From assembly GCA_021823425.1 (NCBI GenBank), contig JAKANX010000006.1:1-15895 (forward strand): a stretch of DNA of 15,895 bases, in the 5' to 3' direction. This document shows positions 1 through 6,416 of this stretch, piece by piece. The translations under genes were made by a program, and so were the position numbers. Positions within the stretch are counted from its first letter, which is position 1. Each line of letters begins with the position of its first letter. The notes under the pieces were generated by a model that did no database searches, was not told the DNA's origin, and was given only the letters and a program-made list of their open reading frames with translations. This stretch comes from Microcaldota archaeon. GTDB taxonomy: Archaea > Micrarchaeota > Micrarchaeia > Anstonellales > Bilamarchaeaceae.

Positions 1-75
1 CAGAAGCTGGAGAAGGACGGCACGCTTCCCTTTGACATATTCACCCTGGGCTGCTACAAGCCCTTAAAAGAGTAG
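1..75 (+). CDS. C-terminal end of an unrecognised protein (partial)
   Basis: Frame 1 is open from the window edge to a TAG at 73-75 and gives 24 residues ending in GCYKPLKE. The gene starts outside the window. The fragment is too short to assign to a family. Its end overlaps by 12 bases the end of the convergent small gene at 64-366. It is called coding because the frame is open to the edge and its stop fits the tight convergent packing seen elsewhere in the window. It could also be chance. Confidence 0.45.
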   Translation, partial: QKLEKDGTLPFDIFTLGCYKPLKE

Positions 76-366
76 CATCCCATCTATTTTCATGGGCATA
101 GAGGAGGCATTTGCAAACACGGTTCCGTCCCCGTATCCGCTCGTGGTGAACGAGATTTGGAAATCAGCCCCTTCCACGGGCTTTTTCTCCCCTCCGAGGA
201 GAAGGAAGCTATCCAGCACCCTGCGAGATGGCTCGGCCCGCTGAATCATTGCATTCTCTTCCGCAGGGCTGCGCCTCGCGAAATTGGGCGCCAAAAGCGC
301 CGCAGCCAGCACAAGAGAGCCTCCGACAATGGTTTTCCTTTCCGTATTCCCGTAAATGCTCTGCAC
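64..366 (-). CDS. Small membrane-anchored or secreted protein, about 100 residues, unknown function
   Basis: This is a 100-residue ORF starting with GTG at 366. The N-terminus has a charged stretch (residues 1-11) followed by a hydrophobic, Ala/Leu-rich segment (about 12-28). It looks like a signal anchor or signal peptide and would place the remaining 70 residues outside the membrane. No domain is recognised. There is no Shine-Dalgarno sequence. A palindromic AT-rich TATA-like element centred at about 392 lies 26-27 bp upstream, the spacing expected for an archaeal leaderless transcript, and this supports the GTG start. The gene is divergent from the HopA1-like gene at 413, and its end overlaps the gene that enters from the left. 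The GTG start and the lack of homology keep confidence moderate. Confidence 0.55.
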   Translation of the reverse strand: MQSIYGNTERKTIVGGSLVLAAALLAPNFARRSPAEENAMIQRAEPSRRVLDSFLLLGGEKKPVEGADFQISFTTSGYGDGTVFANASSMPMKIDGMLLF

Positions 367-388
367 GCATACTTTTAAAAATTGTAAA

Positions 389-396
389 TTATATAA
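389..396. promoter_or_regulatory. Palindromic TATA-like element between divergent genes
   Basis: The octamer ttatataa is its own reverse complement. Its centre (392.5) is 26.5 bp from the GTG start of the minus-strand gene at 366, ideal for leaderless transcription. It is only 20.5 bp from the ATG at 413 on the plus strand, so the plus-strand gene may instead use the TTTTAAAA at 373-380 or a later start codon. The call rests on sequence and spacing only. Confidence 0.5.
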
Positions 397-412
397 AATA
401 ATGTAGATTATT

Positions 413-1513
413 ATGTTTCATTCAGGCGGCGCGCCGCAAAAGCTCAAAATGGACGGAAGGCCGCTCTGGCCCAGGCCCGTGCACGACTGGAAGAGCTACC
501 TGCTGGACGCCAACAGGCTCCAGGTGCAGGAATTCGCATCCTACGCCCAAATCAAGCACGGCGAGGGCCGCAAGGCCCTTTCAAAGGACGAGGTGCTCGG
601 CGAATTCTGCCTCGGGCTCGCGGGCGACTGCAACAAGGAGCTTGAAGCGCGGCTCGGCGGGAGGAGCGCGGAATCAAGGCTTGAGGCCTATGCGGGCGCG
701 CTCTGGCAGCTTTCCAAGGATTTTGACCTGGAGCGCGTGCGCGGGAACAGCGGAACGGAATGGATAAGGCTCAAGGACCAGGGGAGGCCCAAGGGCGAAT
801 TCACGCACAGGCTTTACATAAACCCGCAGATGGGCAGGCTCGCCCAGCTCGTTTCCCTCCTCCAGGAGGTCCAGTCCTCAATAAAGGACGACCAGACGCT
901 CAGGAACGTATTCCGCTTCAAGTTCATCTCTCCCCTTTCATTGGTGGATTCGGGCTTTGAATCGGTCCACGCGATGATGCCCCCGATTCCTCTTCTTGTG
1001 AAAACGGGCTCGGAATACGTGCGCGTTGAAGACGGATTTCCGAAAGACGGGAAAATCTCCCCCGACTGCCTGAACTTCATACGCCCGGACCGCATAATCG
1101 TGACGTTCCACGAAAGCGAGTTCGTGCAGATAGCCGACATTATCCGCAGCATGGACATTGAGGTGCGGGCAACCTGCGGGGATGACCGCAACTTCCTGCT
1201 CAGGGAGGAGATGCCCGCATTCACAATACCCTACGTTTACAACTCAAACGGCCAGACATCCGTGTTCTCGTTCGGGCTGCACAACAGCCGGATTAGGTAC
1301 GGCGAGCTGGTTGCCGCAGCCCTTTCCCGCGCGTATTCGCAGATGTCTGAAAAGGGGGATTTTTCACCAAACTGCGCGCGCGAAGCAATACGTTCCAACC
1401 TTCCCGATTCAATTGGCGAGCCCATACTTGAGCTCCTCCACAGGCTCTACACCGAAGACTGCGCAAGGGCGGCGGTGCAGTACATGCAGACCCGGCGCGC
1501 GCTGCGCGAATAA
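413..1513 (+). CDS. HopA1-like (T3SS effector HopA1 / lanthipeptide LxmY-like fold) protein
   Basis: The protein has 366 residues, no signal peptide and no membrane segment. The middle and C-terminal parts show the order of motifs I associate with the HopA1 family. These are a HRLYIN strand at 132-137, a helix, FRFKFISP at 167-174 with a conserved-looking Lys170, RPDRIIV at 224-230, PAFT at 268-271, and SFG followed by an Arg/Leu-rich helix at 286-305. HopA1 domains occur in plant-pathogen effectors and in class V lanthipeptide enzymes, where they act on phosphorylated Ser/Thr residues. Whether this protein has such activity is unknown. No kinase or precursor-peptide gene adjoins it. The stop codon abuts that of the convergent methyltransferase with no gap. 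The start at 413 has no Shine-Dalgarno sequence, and Met13 (449) is an alternative. Coding status is secure; the family assignment is from motif memory. Confidence 0.6.
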   Translation: MFHSGGAPQKLKMDGRPLWPRPVHDWKSYLLDANRLQVQEFASYAQIKHGEGRKALSKDEVLGEFCLGLAGDCNKELEARLGGRSAESRLEAYAGALWQLSKDFDLERVRGNSGTEWIRLKDQGRPKGEFTHRLYINPQMGRLAQLVSLLQEVQSSIKDDQTLRNVFRFKFISPLSLVDSGFESVHAMMPPIPLLVKTGSEYVRVEDGFPKDGKISPDCLNFIRPDRIIVTFHESEFVQIADIIRSMDIEVRATCGDDRNFLLREEMPAFTIPYVYNSNGQTSVFSFGLHNSRIRYGELVAAALSRAYSQMSEKGDFSPNCAREAIRSNLPDSIGEPILELLHRLYTEDCARAAVQYMQTRRALRE

Positions 1514-2662
1514 TCAGGGCTTTTTGAAAATTACCGCGCTCTCCCTCGTCTTCACTTTTGCCGGCCGGACGTCCGCGATGCGCTCCAAGCCCACCCGGAT
1601 TTCGGATTCAAACCCTATCCGTTCGCCCATCTCGGCGAGGATTTCATCAACCGCGATGTGCGTTTCGTGGATTACCGCGTTCCCCACGACGAACGAAGCG
1701 GAGCACTTGGGCCTGAGCACCCTGAAAGTCTCGTAAAGCACCTTTTCCATGTCCGAAAAATACGTTCCCGCAACTGGAATCCTGTGCCCTATTTCCCCCA
1801 GTTCAGGAGGGATTTCCGGAACGCTCGCAGACGACGTGATGAATGAGCGCAGGCTTCGCGCCCGTGCTACGCGCGCGCTCTCCGGGTCCATTTCAAGGAG
1901 CGAAAGCTCCAGCCCGTATACCTTGGTATAGTCTATGTTGTTCAGGTAAGGGGGCGAAGTGATGACGGCGTCCATCGTCTCGCTGTCAAAGGGCATGTCC
2001 CTCGCGTCCGCGAGGTAAATCTCGGGCTCCGGGCCGACCACTTGGTGCTCCGCGATGTCCGAAACCATCCTCTTCACCCTGCGCTTGAACATCTCGCGAA
2101 CCGGGGCGACGGATTTTTTCGCAATCCTTAGGACCCCTCCGTCCTTTAGCACGAAGCTGCACATCGGGATTATGGAAACGAGCGCAAGGAGAAGGAGGTT
2201 GTGCGCGTTCTGGTTCTCCACCTGCGCAATCTTCTCCCTAACCGAGAGCATGTCCCTAAGGTTCGCAGGGGGGAATGCCTTCTCTATCCTGAAAAGCTCG
2301 AAGTCCCACCTTATCCTCGGCTGCGTCTTCTCCTGGAAAACGTTCTTCATGAACCCTTCAACAGCGTCCACGTCCGCCTGGGTGTAGTTCCTCGTCTTCA
2401 CCATGCCCGCGAATACAGCGAGAGGGGAAGCGTCAAGCCCGTGCGCCTGCAGCCTCCTTGACTTTGCGGCGAGCGCGGTTGTCCCGATGCCAGAGAACGG
2501 GTCAAGCACGTTGCCCGCGGTTATCCCGAAATCGTCCAGCGTCTTTTCCACGAATTCCGGCGAGAACGCCTCCTTGTAGAAGAACCAGTTGTAAATCGGC
2601 TTTTCCTTGCTGGGCTCGAACGTGAAAAAGGGCCCGAGTTCAAAACGATTCGTGATGCGCAT
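1514..2662 (-). CDS. Orphan DNA methyltransferase, amino (N4-cytosine/N6-adenine) type
   Basis: The protein has 382 residues. Residues 54-62 (DPFSGIGTT) form the S-adenosylmethionine-binding motif I, and TSPPY at 235-239 is the catalytic motif IV of exocyclic-amino DNA methyltransferases. The SPPY variant is typical of N4-cytosine enzymes. Motif I precedes motif IV, with about 170 residues between them. A later FVVGNAVI (324-331) fits another core strand. No restriction endonuclease, specificity subunit or Vsr-type nuclease adjoins it, so it looks like a solitary modification enzyme. The ATG at 2662 is supported by a GGAGGGG tract 10-16 bases upstream. A TATA-like TTTAAA at about 2713-2718 lies upstream and may be shared with the divergent HEAT gene. 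Target sequence and base cannot be told from the protein. An RNA substrate is possible but less likely given SPPY. Confidence 0.8.
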   Translation of the reverse strand: MRITNRFELGPFFTFEPSKEKPIYNWFFYKEAFSPEFVEKTLDDFGITAGNVLDPFSGIGTTALAAKSRRLQAHGLDASPLAVFAGMVKTRNYTQADVDAVEGFMKNVFQEKTQPRIRWDFELFRIEKAFPPANLRDMLSVREKIAQVENQNAHNLLLLALVSIIPMCSFVLKDGGVLRIAKKSVAPVREMFKRRVKRMVSDIAEHQVVGPEPEIYLADARDMPFDSETMDAVITSPPYLNNIDYTKVYGLELSLLEMDPESARVARARSLRSFITSSASVPEIPPELGEIGHRIPVAGTYFSDMEKVLYETFRVLRPKCSASFVVGNAVIHETHIAVDEILAEMGERIGFESEIRVGLERIADVRPAKVKTRESAVIFKKP

Positions 2663-2711
2663 AATTCAATATCCCCTCCGCCGCTTAAAACGGTATCGCA
2701 GCCCCCATACG

Positions 2712-2718
2712 TTTTAAA
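2712..2718. promoter_or_regulatory. TATA box upstream of HEAT-repeat gene (possibly bidirectional)
   Basis: TTTTAAA lies 51 bp before the ATG at 2766. Transcription starting about 26 bp downstream would leave a leader of about 25 nt containing the AAAGGTGC ribosome-binding site. The TTTAAA core is palindromic, so it could also serve the methyltransferase on the minus strand, with a leader of about 27 nt that contains its GGAGG. Confidence 0.45.
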
Positions 2719-2765
2719 TGTTTTTCATACATATTTAATTGCAAACAACAACAAAAGGTGCCTTC

Positions 2766-3353
2766 ATGATTATTCGCAACCCCCGCCATTCCGTTCGAAA
2801 GACGCCTGAAAAACCATCCGGATTCAGGGCCGAGCAGCTCATGGAAGAGCACATGCGGGGAAAGCGCCTTGACACCACGCATATCCCATTAATCAACCGC
2901 GCGCTAACCCACGACGCCTCGAATGTGCGGGCAAGGGGCATAGACGCCCTGATGAAGGTGACGGACCCCCAGAAATCCGAAAAGCTCGTCTGGATGCTCG
3001 AGGATCCGGACTGGTTCGTGAAGGTGAAGGCATCCGAGGCGCTCGGAACTATGAAGGAAAAGGCGGCGCTTCCCGCGCTGATTGGGCTCCTGAAGAACAC
3101 GAACTGCTACGTGCGCAGCGCCGCAGCCGACGCTTTGGGCGAAATAGGCTCGGGGAAGGCGATTCCCGCCCTAGAAAGGATTGCGATTTTGGGCGAACGG
3201 CCCGAGCTGAACGCGGAAAAGAAGGAAAAGGGGTTCGTAATCCGCTCCGCCCGGCTGGCCCTCAAAAAACTGGACGCGCCGGAATACCACTGCATGATGG
3301 GCATGACTGCGGAGGACAGGGCGGAGATGATTGAATTCGGGCACGGCCCTTGA
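2766..3353 (+). CDS. HEAT-repeat protein
   Basis: The protein has 195 residues. From about residue 38 to 170 it consists of paired amphipathic helices of HEAT type. Clear units are DASNVRARGIDALMKV (50-65), DPDWFVKVKASEALGTM (80-96) and TNCYVRSAAADALGEIG (112-128), each with the D-x-x-V-R-x-x-A-x-x-A-L-G pattern. Such proteins are scaffolds or adaptors, and some relatives of the PBS-lyase/HEAT_2 class bind cofactors. No partner can be named here. The start is ATG 2766 rather than the upstream TTG at 2739, because GGTG at 2757-2760 sits 5 bases before it. Arg/Lys-rich residues 1-20 look disordered. The leader strongly resembles that of the gene at 4575. There is no signal peptide, so the protein is cytoplasmic. 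Confidence 0.85.
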   Translation: MIIRNPRHSVRKTPEKPSGFRAEQLMEEHMRGKRLDTTHIPLINRALTHDASNVRARGIDALMKVTDPQKSEKLVWMLEDPDWFVKVKASEALGTMKEKAALPALIGLLKNTNCYVRSAAADALGEIGSGKAIPALERIAILGERPELNAEKKEKGFVIRSARLALKKLDAPEYHCMMGMTAEDRAEMIEFGHGP

Positions 3354-3371
3354 AGGTTCCGGGTTTCGAGT

Positions 3372-3770
3372 TTAGCGTTCCATCTCCTTTTCTATCGCTT
3401 CCTTTGAAAGCAAGTCCGCCACCGTATTCTGCTCTCTAGGAACCCACTTGAACTTCACCTTCATTTCCCCCTTCACATTTTCTATCCCGGCCTTGAGCTC
3501 CTTGAGGTGGGGCATCTTCACCTTGAATTTGCCGTTCATCTGGTTTATGAGAAGCAGGCTGTCGCTCCTTATTTCAATCTCCCGCTCGCCCATTTCCCCT
3601 GCGGCTTCCAGCGCGCGCAGCACGGCCGTATACTCGGCGATGTTGTTCGTCCCCCTGCCTATGTACTCGCTAATCTTTTTCGCGAGGTGCGTTCCCCTGT
3701 AAATGGCGACCCCTATTCCCATCGGGCCCGGGTTTCCGAAGCACGCGCCGTCGGTATGGATAATCAGCAT
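3372..3770 (-). CDS. rnhA: Ribonuclease HI
   Basis: The protein has 132 residues, shorter than the bacterial enzyme of about 155. It hydrolyses the RNA strand of RNA:DNA hybrids with two metal ions. The four acidic catalytic residues are visible: Asp7 in HTDGAC, Glu46 in TNNIAEY, Asp70 in RSDS, and Asp119 in EQNTVADLLS. FGNPGPMGIGVAIY completes the first strand pair. The basic protrusion of the E. coli type is absent or reduced, as in many archaeal and retroviral-like forms. ATG 3770 is preferred over the in-frame TTG at 3773. It lies 10 bases after the stop of the PKD protein gene, so both are probably on one transcript. The end is convergent with the HEAT gene, 18 bases apart. Confidence 0.93.
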   Translation of the reverse strand: MLIIHTDGACFGNPGPMGIGVAIYRGTHLAKKISEYIGRGTNNIAEYTAVLRALEAAGEMGEREIEIRSDSLLLINQMNGKFKVKMPHLKELKAGIENVKGEMKVKFKWVPREQNTVADLLSKEAIEKEMER

Positions 3771-3780
3771 CAATTCCCGC

Positions 3781-4479
3781 CTATTTCCTTGGCCTCAGGT
3801 CCACGGTTATCGCGAGCGTGTCGTTGGACGTGAATTTGTAGCTGCACGCGCCGCACGTGTACGCCGTTGCCACCGCGACAAAATCGCCGGGCGATGCGAA
3901 CGTGTGCGAAACCGTTATCAGGTCGTTGGACTGGGGCGCGAGCCACTCGAACTTTCCGTCCCCGTAATCTATGGAAACGTTCTTCACAGTGCCAGAAGTG
4001 CGCAGCGTGAATTCAACCGAGTCATTCCTGTAAAAGGACGCGTTTCCCGCAACCGGAGAGAGTATCTCAATAGTATTTGTCGGTATGCTGCAGCACTTCC
4101 TCGTCTTGTTCAAATCGCAGTCCGAGCGCGAGAGCACGTTGTCGTCCTGCTCGCAGTAGCTTCCGCATCCCGGCGCGTAATCCATCCTGCAGGTGGATGT
4201 TTTGTAAAGCCCGAAAAGCCAGCTCGACTGGCAGCTTGCGAGGGAATATCCATCAGGGCACGAGGGGCAGAAAAGCCATCCTTCCAAAACTACGGAAGTC
4301 TGGCACGAGAAAGAGGCGGAAGGTATCCTGCATGGCAAGGCGGCTATCGGAAGGTCGCCGCACCCCCTGGGCACCGTGGAATTGCCGCACGCGCTGCAAA
4401 TCTGCTGCGAATACTGCGCGAACGCGAGCGCCGAAACCGCTATTAGCAAGAACATAGCCAATTTTGCCATGGGCTGCAT
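3781..4479 (-). CDS. Secreted Cys-rich protein with C-terminal PKD-like domain
   Basis: The protein has 232 residues. Residues 4-21 (MAKLAMFLLIAVSALAFA) form a Sec signal peptide, with likely cleavage before QYSQ. The next 110 residues hold 14 cysteines, including CSAC (28-31), CPSC (71-74), CGSYC (105-109) and CC (129-130). The pattern suggests a disulfide-stabilised exported domain. About residues 136-228 look like a PKD/Ig-like fold, with DYGDG at 171-175, SHTFASPGDFVAVATA at 191-206, and an extra CGAC at 209-212. PKD domains typically mediate adhesion at the surface. The ATG at 4479 has GGAG close upstream. The ATG at 4470 is an alternative, with a TATA-like TTTTAATT (4492-4499) about 26 bp before it. 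An upstream extension to 4539 is unlikely because it would precede the signal peptide. The gene probably shares a transcript with rnhA. Confidence 0.8.
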   Translation of the reverse strand: MQPMAKLAMFLLIAVSALAFAQYSQQICSACGNSTVPRGCGDLPIAALPCRIPSASFSCQTSVVLEGWLFCPSCPDGYSLASCQSSWLFGLYKTSTCRMDYAPGCGSYCEQDDNVLSRSDCDLNKTRKCCSIPTNTIEILSPVAGNASFYRNDSVEFTLRTSGTVKNVSIDYGDGKFEWLAPQSNDLITVSHTFASPGDFVAVATAYTCGACSYKFTSNDTLAITVDLRPRK

Positions 4480-4520
4480 TCCGCTCCAACCAATTAAAAC
4501 ATTTGCGGGAATTCGGAAGA

Positions 4521-4527
4521 TTTTAAA
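4521..4527 (+). promoter_or_regulatory. TATA box for the 4575 gene pair
   Basis: TTTTAAA follows a purine-rich CGGAAGA that could be a BRE. It is 51 bp before the ATG at 4575, exactly as at 2712-2718 relative to 2766. The predicted start near 4550 leaves a leader of about 25 nt with GGTG at 4566-4569, five bases before the ATG. Confidence 0.5.
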
Positions 4528-4574
4528 GCACAAATACACAATCTATAACCAAACACAAGCTCAAAGGTGCTCAC

Positions 4575-5183
4575 ATGGCTGAAAAGCAGATGAACGTCGT
4601 TAACGCAGGCGCAACCGGAAAGCCAAAGTTTCCCCCGGCGCTCGGGGGGCCGAAAGCGCCCTCCCAAAGCGCCAGCGGCCTCGTCGCAAAATACGTAAAT
4701 TGGATGTTCAGCGACAATACCCGGGATTACAGCAGGCTCGGGAAGGAAACCCTCGTATCCATGGCAGCCCGCGACCCCGCGATTAGGAAGGAAATAGCCT
4801 CGAGCATGGTTTCTAGCCTCGGAAACGGGAACATGGAGAACCCCGGATCCAAGCTGGCGCTGGCCGCCGAAGTCCTCAACTCTTCAGGCAACGGGGCCGT
4901 GAAGCTGCTCGCTGAATGCCTGGACAGGACGAACGTCGTTTCATACGCGGGTGCGGTGCGCCTGCTTGCGCAAATCGGAGGCAAGGAAGCCTTCGCCGCC
5001 CTGGTTGCGGAGCGCGACAGCCTTGACTCTGCCAGGACGGACGCGGAATACGCGCATCCATCTTCGCAGAAATTCAACGGCGCGCACGCCGGGAATGTGC
5101 AGGACGTCCTAAGTGCGTGCTCACGCGAGCTCCACGCCGCGATGGCGAAAATTGACCTTTCCGCGGTGAAAGCGCTTGAATAG
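4575..5183 (+). CDS. Alpha-helical repeat (HEAT/ARM-like) protein, unknown function
   Basis: The protein has 202 residues. Residues 1-35 are low-complexity (Gly, Pro, Ala, Ser, Lys) and probably disordered. From about residue 45 to 150 the chain looks like successive amphipathic helices of HEAT type, for example LGKETLVSMAARDPAIRKEI (55-74), KLALAAEVLNSSGNGAVKLL (93-112) and YAGAVRLLAQIGGKEAFAAL (124-143). It resembles the HEAT gene at 2766 in layout, but the repeats are more divergent. There is no signal peptide, so it is probably cytoplasmic. ATG 4575 has a strong AAAGGTGC ribosome-binding site. The next gene starts 12 bases after the stop and is likely co-transcribed, suggesting the two proteins act together. 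No specific function can be assigned. Confidence 0.75.
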   Translation: MAEKQMNVVNAGATGKPKFPPALGGPKAPSQSASGLVAKYVNWMFSDNTRDYSRLGKETLVSMAARDPAIRKEIASSMVSSLGNGNMENPGSKLALAAEVLNSSGNGAVKLLAECLDRTNVVSYAGAVRLLAQIGGKEAFAALVAERDSLDSARTDAEYAHPSSQKFNGAHAGNVQDVLSACSRELHAAMAKIDLSAVKALE

Positions 5184-5195
5184 GGTTGATGCAAA

Positions 5196-5804
5196 ATGGC
5201 GGAATCCGTTGTCCATGGGAAAAAAACCGGGAAAGTGAGGGAATTCGGAAGGAAAGTCTTCAGGGGCGCCTGCGTCCTTGGAGAGCCGATAGCAAACGCG
5301 TTCGGGGGGACCCTCGGGTTTTTGATGGCGCTTCCGTCCCCGTACAAGGCCCTTGGAAGGATGGAATGCGACGACGTGCGCAAGACCCTCGTAAAGCTCA
5401 TCAAGGAAGGCGAATCCCTCAAGGAGAATGGGGACTATTCCGGCGCGTTCGCCAAATTCATGGGCGCATACCGCATAATGAGCGAGCGCCGCATAGGCAA
5501 TCCGGAAGCCGTATTCATGCACGCAGCAGTGATGGGCGCAAAGGCGAACAAGGCAGGCCAGCTCAAGCCCGGAAAAGACGATTTGGAATTCATGCTCAGG
5601 GAAGCGGACAGGCTGGCGATGAAGGGCCTTTACGCCGCAGCCAGCCTGGAATACGCCCGCGCCTACGACCTTATGGGCGAGCTCGGCTCCAGCGAGGCGG
5701 AAAAGGCAGCAGTTTACCAAAAAATGATGGACGCCAGCACGGGCGCGTACGGAAAATCCGGGCTTCCGGGGGCCGCGGGCAGAGGCACGGAGAAAAAATA
5801 CTAG
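5196..5804 (+). CDS. TPR-like helical protein, unknown function
   Basis: The protein has 202 residues. Two stretches have the TPR consensus of helix pairs with small residues at set places. The first is about 63-96 (EGESLKENGDYSGAFAKFMGAYRIM). The second is about 133-166 (MLREADRLAMKGLYAAASLEYARAYDLM). The N-terminus is basic (residues 8-23), then has a mildly hydrophobic Gly/Ala-rich stretch around 25-47 that might associate with the membrane. The C-terminal 20 residues are Gly-rich. It follows the helical-repeat gene at 4575 by 12 bases and probably forms an operon with it. The GGTTGATG before the ATG is a weak ribosome-binding site. TPR modules bind peptides or partner proteins; which ones cannot be said. 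Confidence 0.72.
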   Translation: MAESVVHGKKTGKVREFGRKVFRGACVLGEPIANAFGGTLGFLMALPSPYKALGRMECDDVRKTLVKLIKEGESLKENGDYSGAFAKFMGAYRIMSERRIGNPEAVFMHAAVMGAKANKAGQLKPGKDDLEFMLREADRLAMKGLYAAASLEYARAYDLMGELGSSEAEKAAVYQKMMDASTGAYGKSGLPGAAGRGTEKKY

Positions 5805-5838
5805 CTGTTCCGTTCTTTGACGTAATCCCATAGGCAGG

Positions 5839-5847
5839 TTTATAAAT
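5839..5847 (+). promoter_or_regulatory. TATA box of a leaderless promoter (CBS gene)
   Basis: TTTATAAAT is centred 27 bp before the ATG at 5870, so the transcript should begin at or next to the start codon. No Shine-Dalgarno sequence precedes the ATG, which agrees with leaderless translation. This is one of the clearest promoters in the window. Confidence 0.75.
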
Positions 5848-5869
5848 CCTAATTCGCACAATAAAATCT

Positions 5870-6292
5870 ATGGGTTCAGAACTGAAAGTAGGAGACGTAA
5901 TGACGAAGAATGTGATAGTAATAAGCAAAGGCAGTCCCATGGCCGACGTCGCGAAAATGATGAGAAAGCACGACGTAGGGGCCATCGTGGTGGTTGACGG
6001 CAAGAGCGCGGTCGGGATAATAACCGAGCGCGACATCGTGCACAAGATAATCGCCGCGGGAAAGGACGTCACGAAGCAGAAGGTGGACGACATAATGTCC
6101 AAACCGCTCAGGGTTGTCAAGCCCACGGCCAGCATAGAAGAGGCCGCCAAGGCAATGAAGGGCAACAAAATTAAGAGGCTCCCTGTCATAAACGAGAACA
6201 AGGAGCTAATTGGGATACTGAGCGAGGGCGACATAGCCCGCCTCCTTCCGTCAATAGTGGATCTCATAGAGGAAAGGGATCTCGCACGCTGA
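5870..6292 (+). CDS. CBS-domain pair protein
   Basis: The protein has 140 residues, almost entirely two CBS motifs (a Bateman module). CBS1 spans about residues 8-63 (VGDVMTKNVIVI to GIITERDIVHKI) and CBS2 about 73-127 (VDDIMSKPLRVV to GILSEGDIARLL). Both end in the typical G-I-(I/L)-(T/S)-E-x-D-I signature. Such modules bind adenosine nucleotides or S-adenosylmethionine and sense energy or metabolite state. The protein carries no catalytic domain, so it probably regulates a separate partner that is not identifiable here. It has its own leaderless promoter and is separated by 124 bases from the DUF167-dnaG pair. Confidence 0.93.
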   Translation: MGSELKVGDVMTKNVIVISKGSPMADVAKMMRKHDVGAIVVVDGKSAVGIITERDIVHKIIAAGKDVTKQKVDDIMSKPLRVVKPTASIEEAAKAMKGNKIKRLPVINENKELIGILSEGDIARLLPSIVDLIEERDLAR

Positions 6293-6293
6293 T

Positions 6294-6389
6294 GCTGCGC
6301 ATGGATGGCCTCCGGAGCTTTAAGCTTTGATGGCCGGGTCAACAGTGCGCAGCTTCTCCTACTAATTCTGTGCTGGGCCTACCGGAGGC
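6294..6389 (+). other. Two interleaved perfect inverted repeats in a gene-free leader (possible structured RNA)
   Basis: The 124 bases between the CBS gene and DUF167 have no ORF of note. They contain two perfect 8-bp inverted repeats. GCTGCGCA at 6294-6301 pairs with TGCGCAGC at 6346-6353, and GCCTCCGG at 6308-6315 pairs with CCGGAGGC at 6382-6389. The arms interleave, which is the topology of a pseudoknot. The last arm ends 27 bases before the DUF167 start. GATGGCC is also repeated directly at 6304 and 6329. No T-run follows, so it is not a simple terminator. There is no match to tRNA features or box C/D motifs. It may be chance in GC-rich DNA. Confidence 0.35.
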
Positions 6390-6416
6390 GGCGTTTCTGC
6401 TTCTGGGGGATTGAAT

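Noticed and set aside
3703..4446. Long plus-strand ORF (247 codons) opposite the RNase HI and PKD genes
   Set aside because: It is antisense to two well-supported genes, Arg/Ala-rich in the way of shadow frames, and has no recognisable domain.
5121..5861. Long minus-strand ORF opposite the TPR-like gene
   Set aside because: The plus-strand frame has operon spacing and TPR pattern; the minus frame is rich in Arg, Gly and His with no motif, as expected for a shadow in GC-rich DNA.
6293..6360. Possible tRNA or guide RNA between the CBS gene and DUF167
   Set aside because: There is no GTTCRA T-loop, no 7-bp acceptor stem with the right spacing, no box C/D pair and no ANA box placed as in H/ACA guides.
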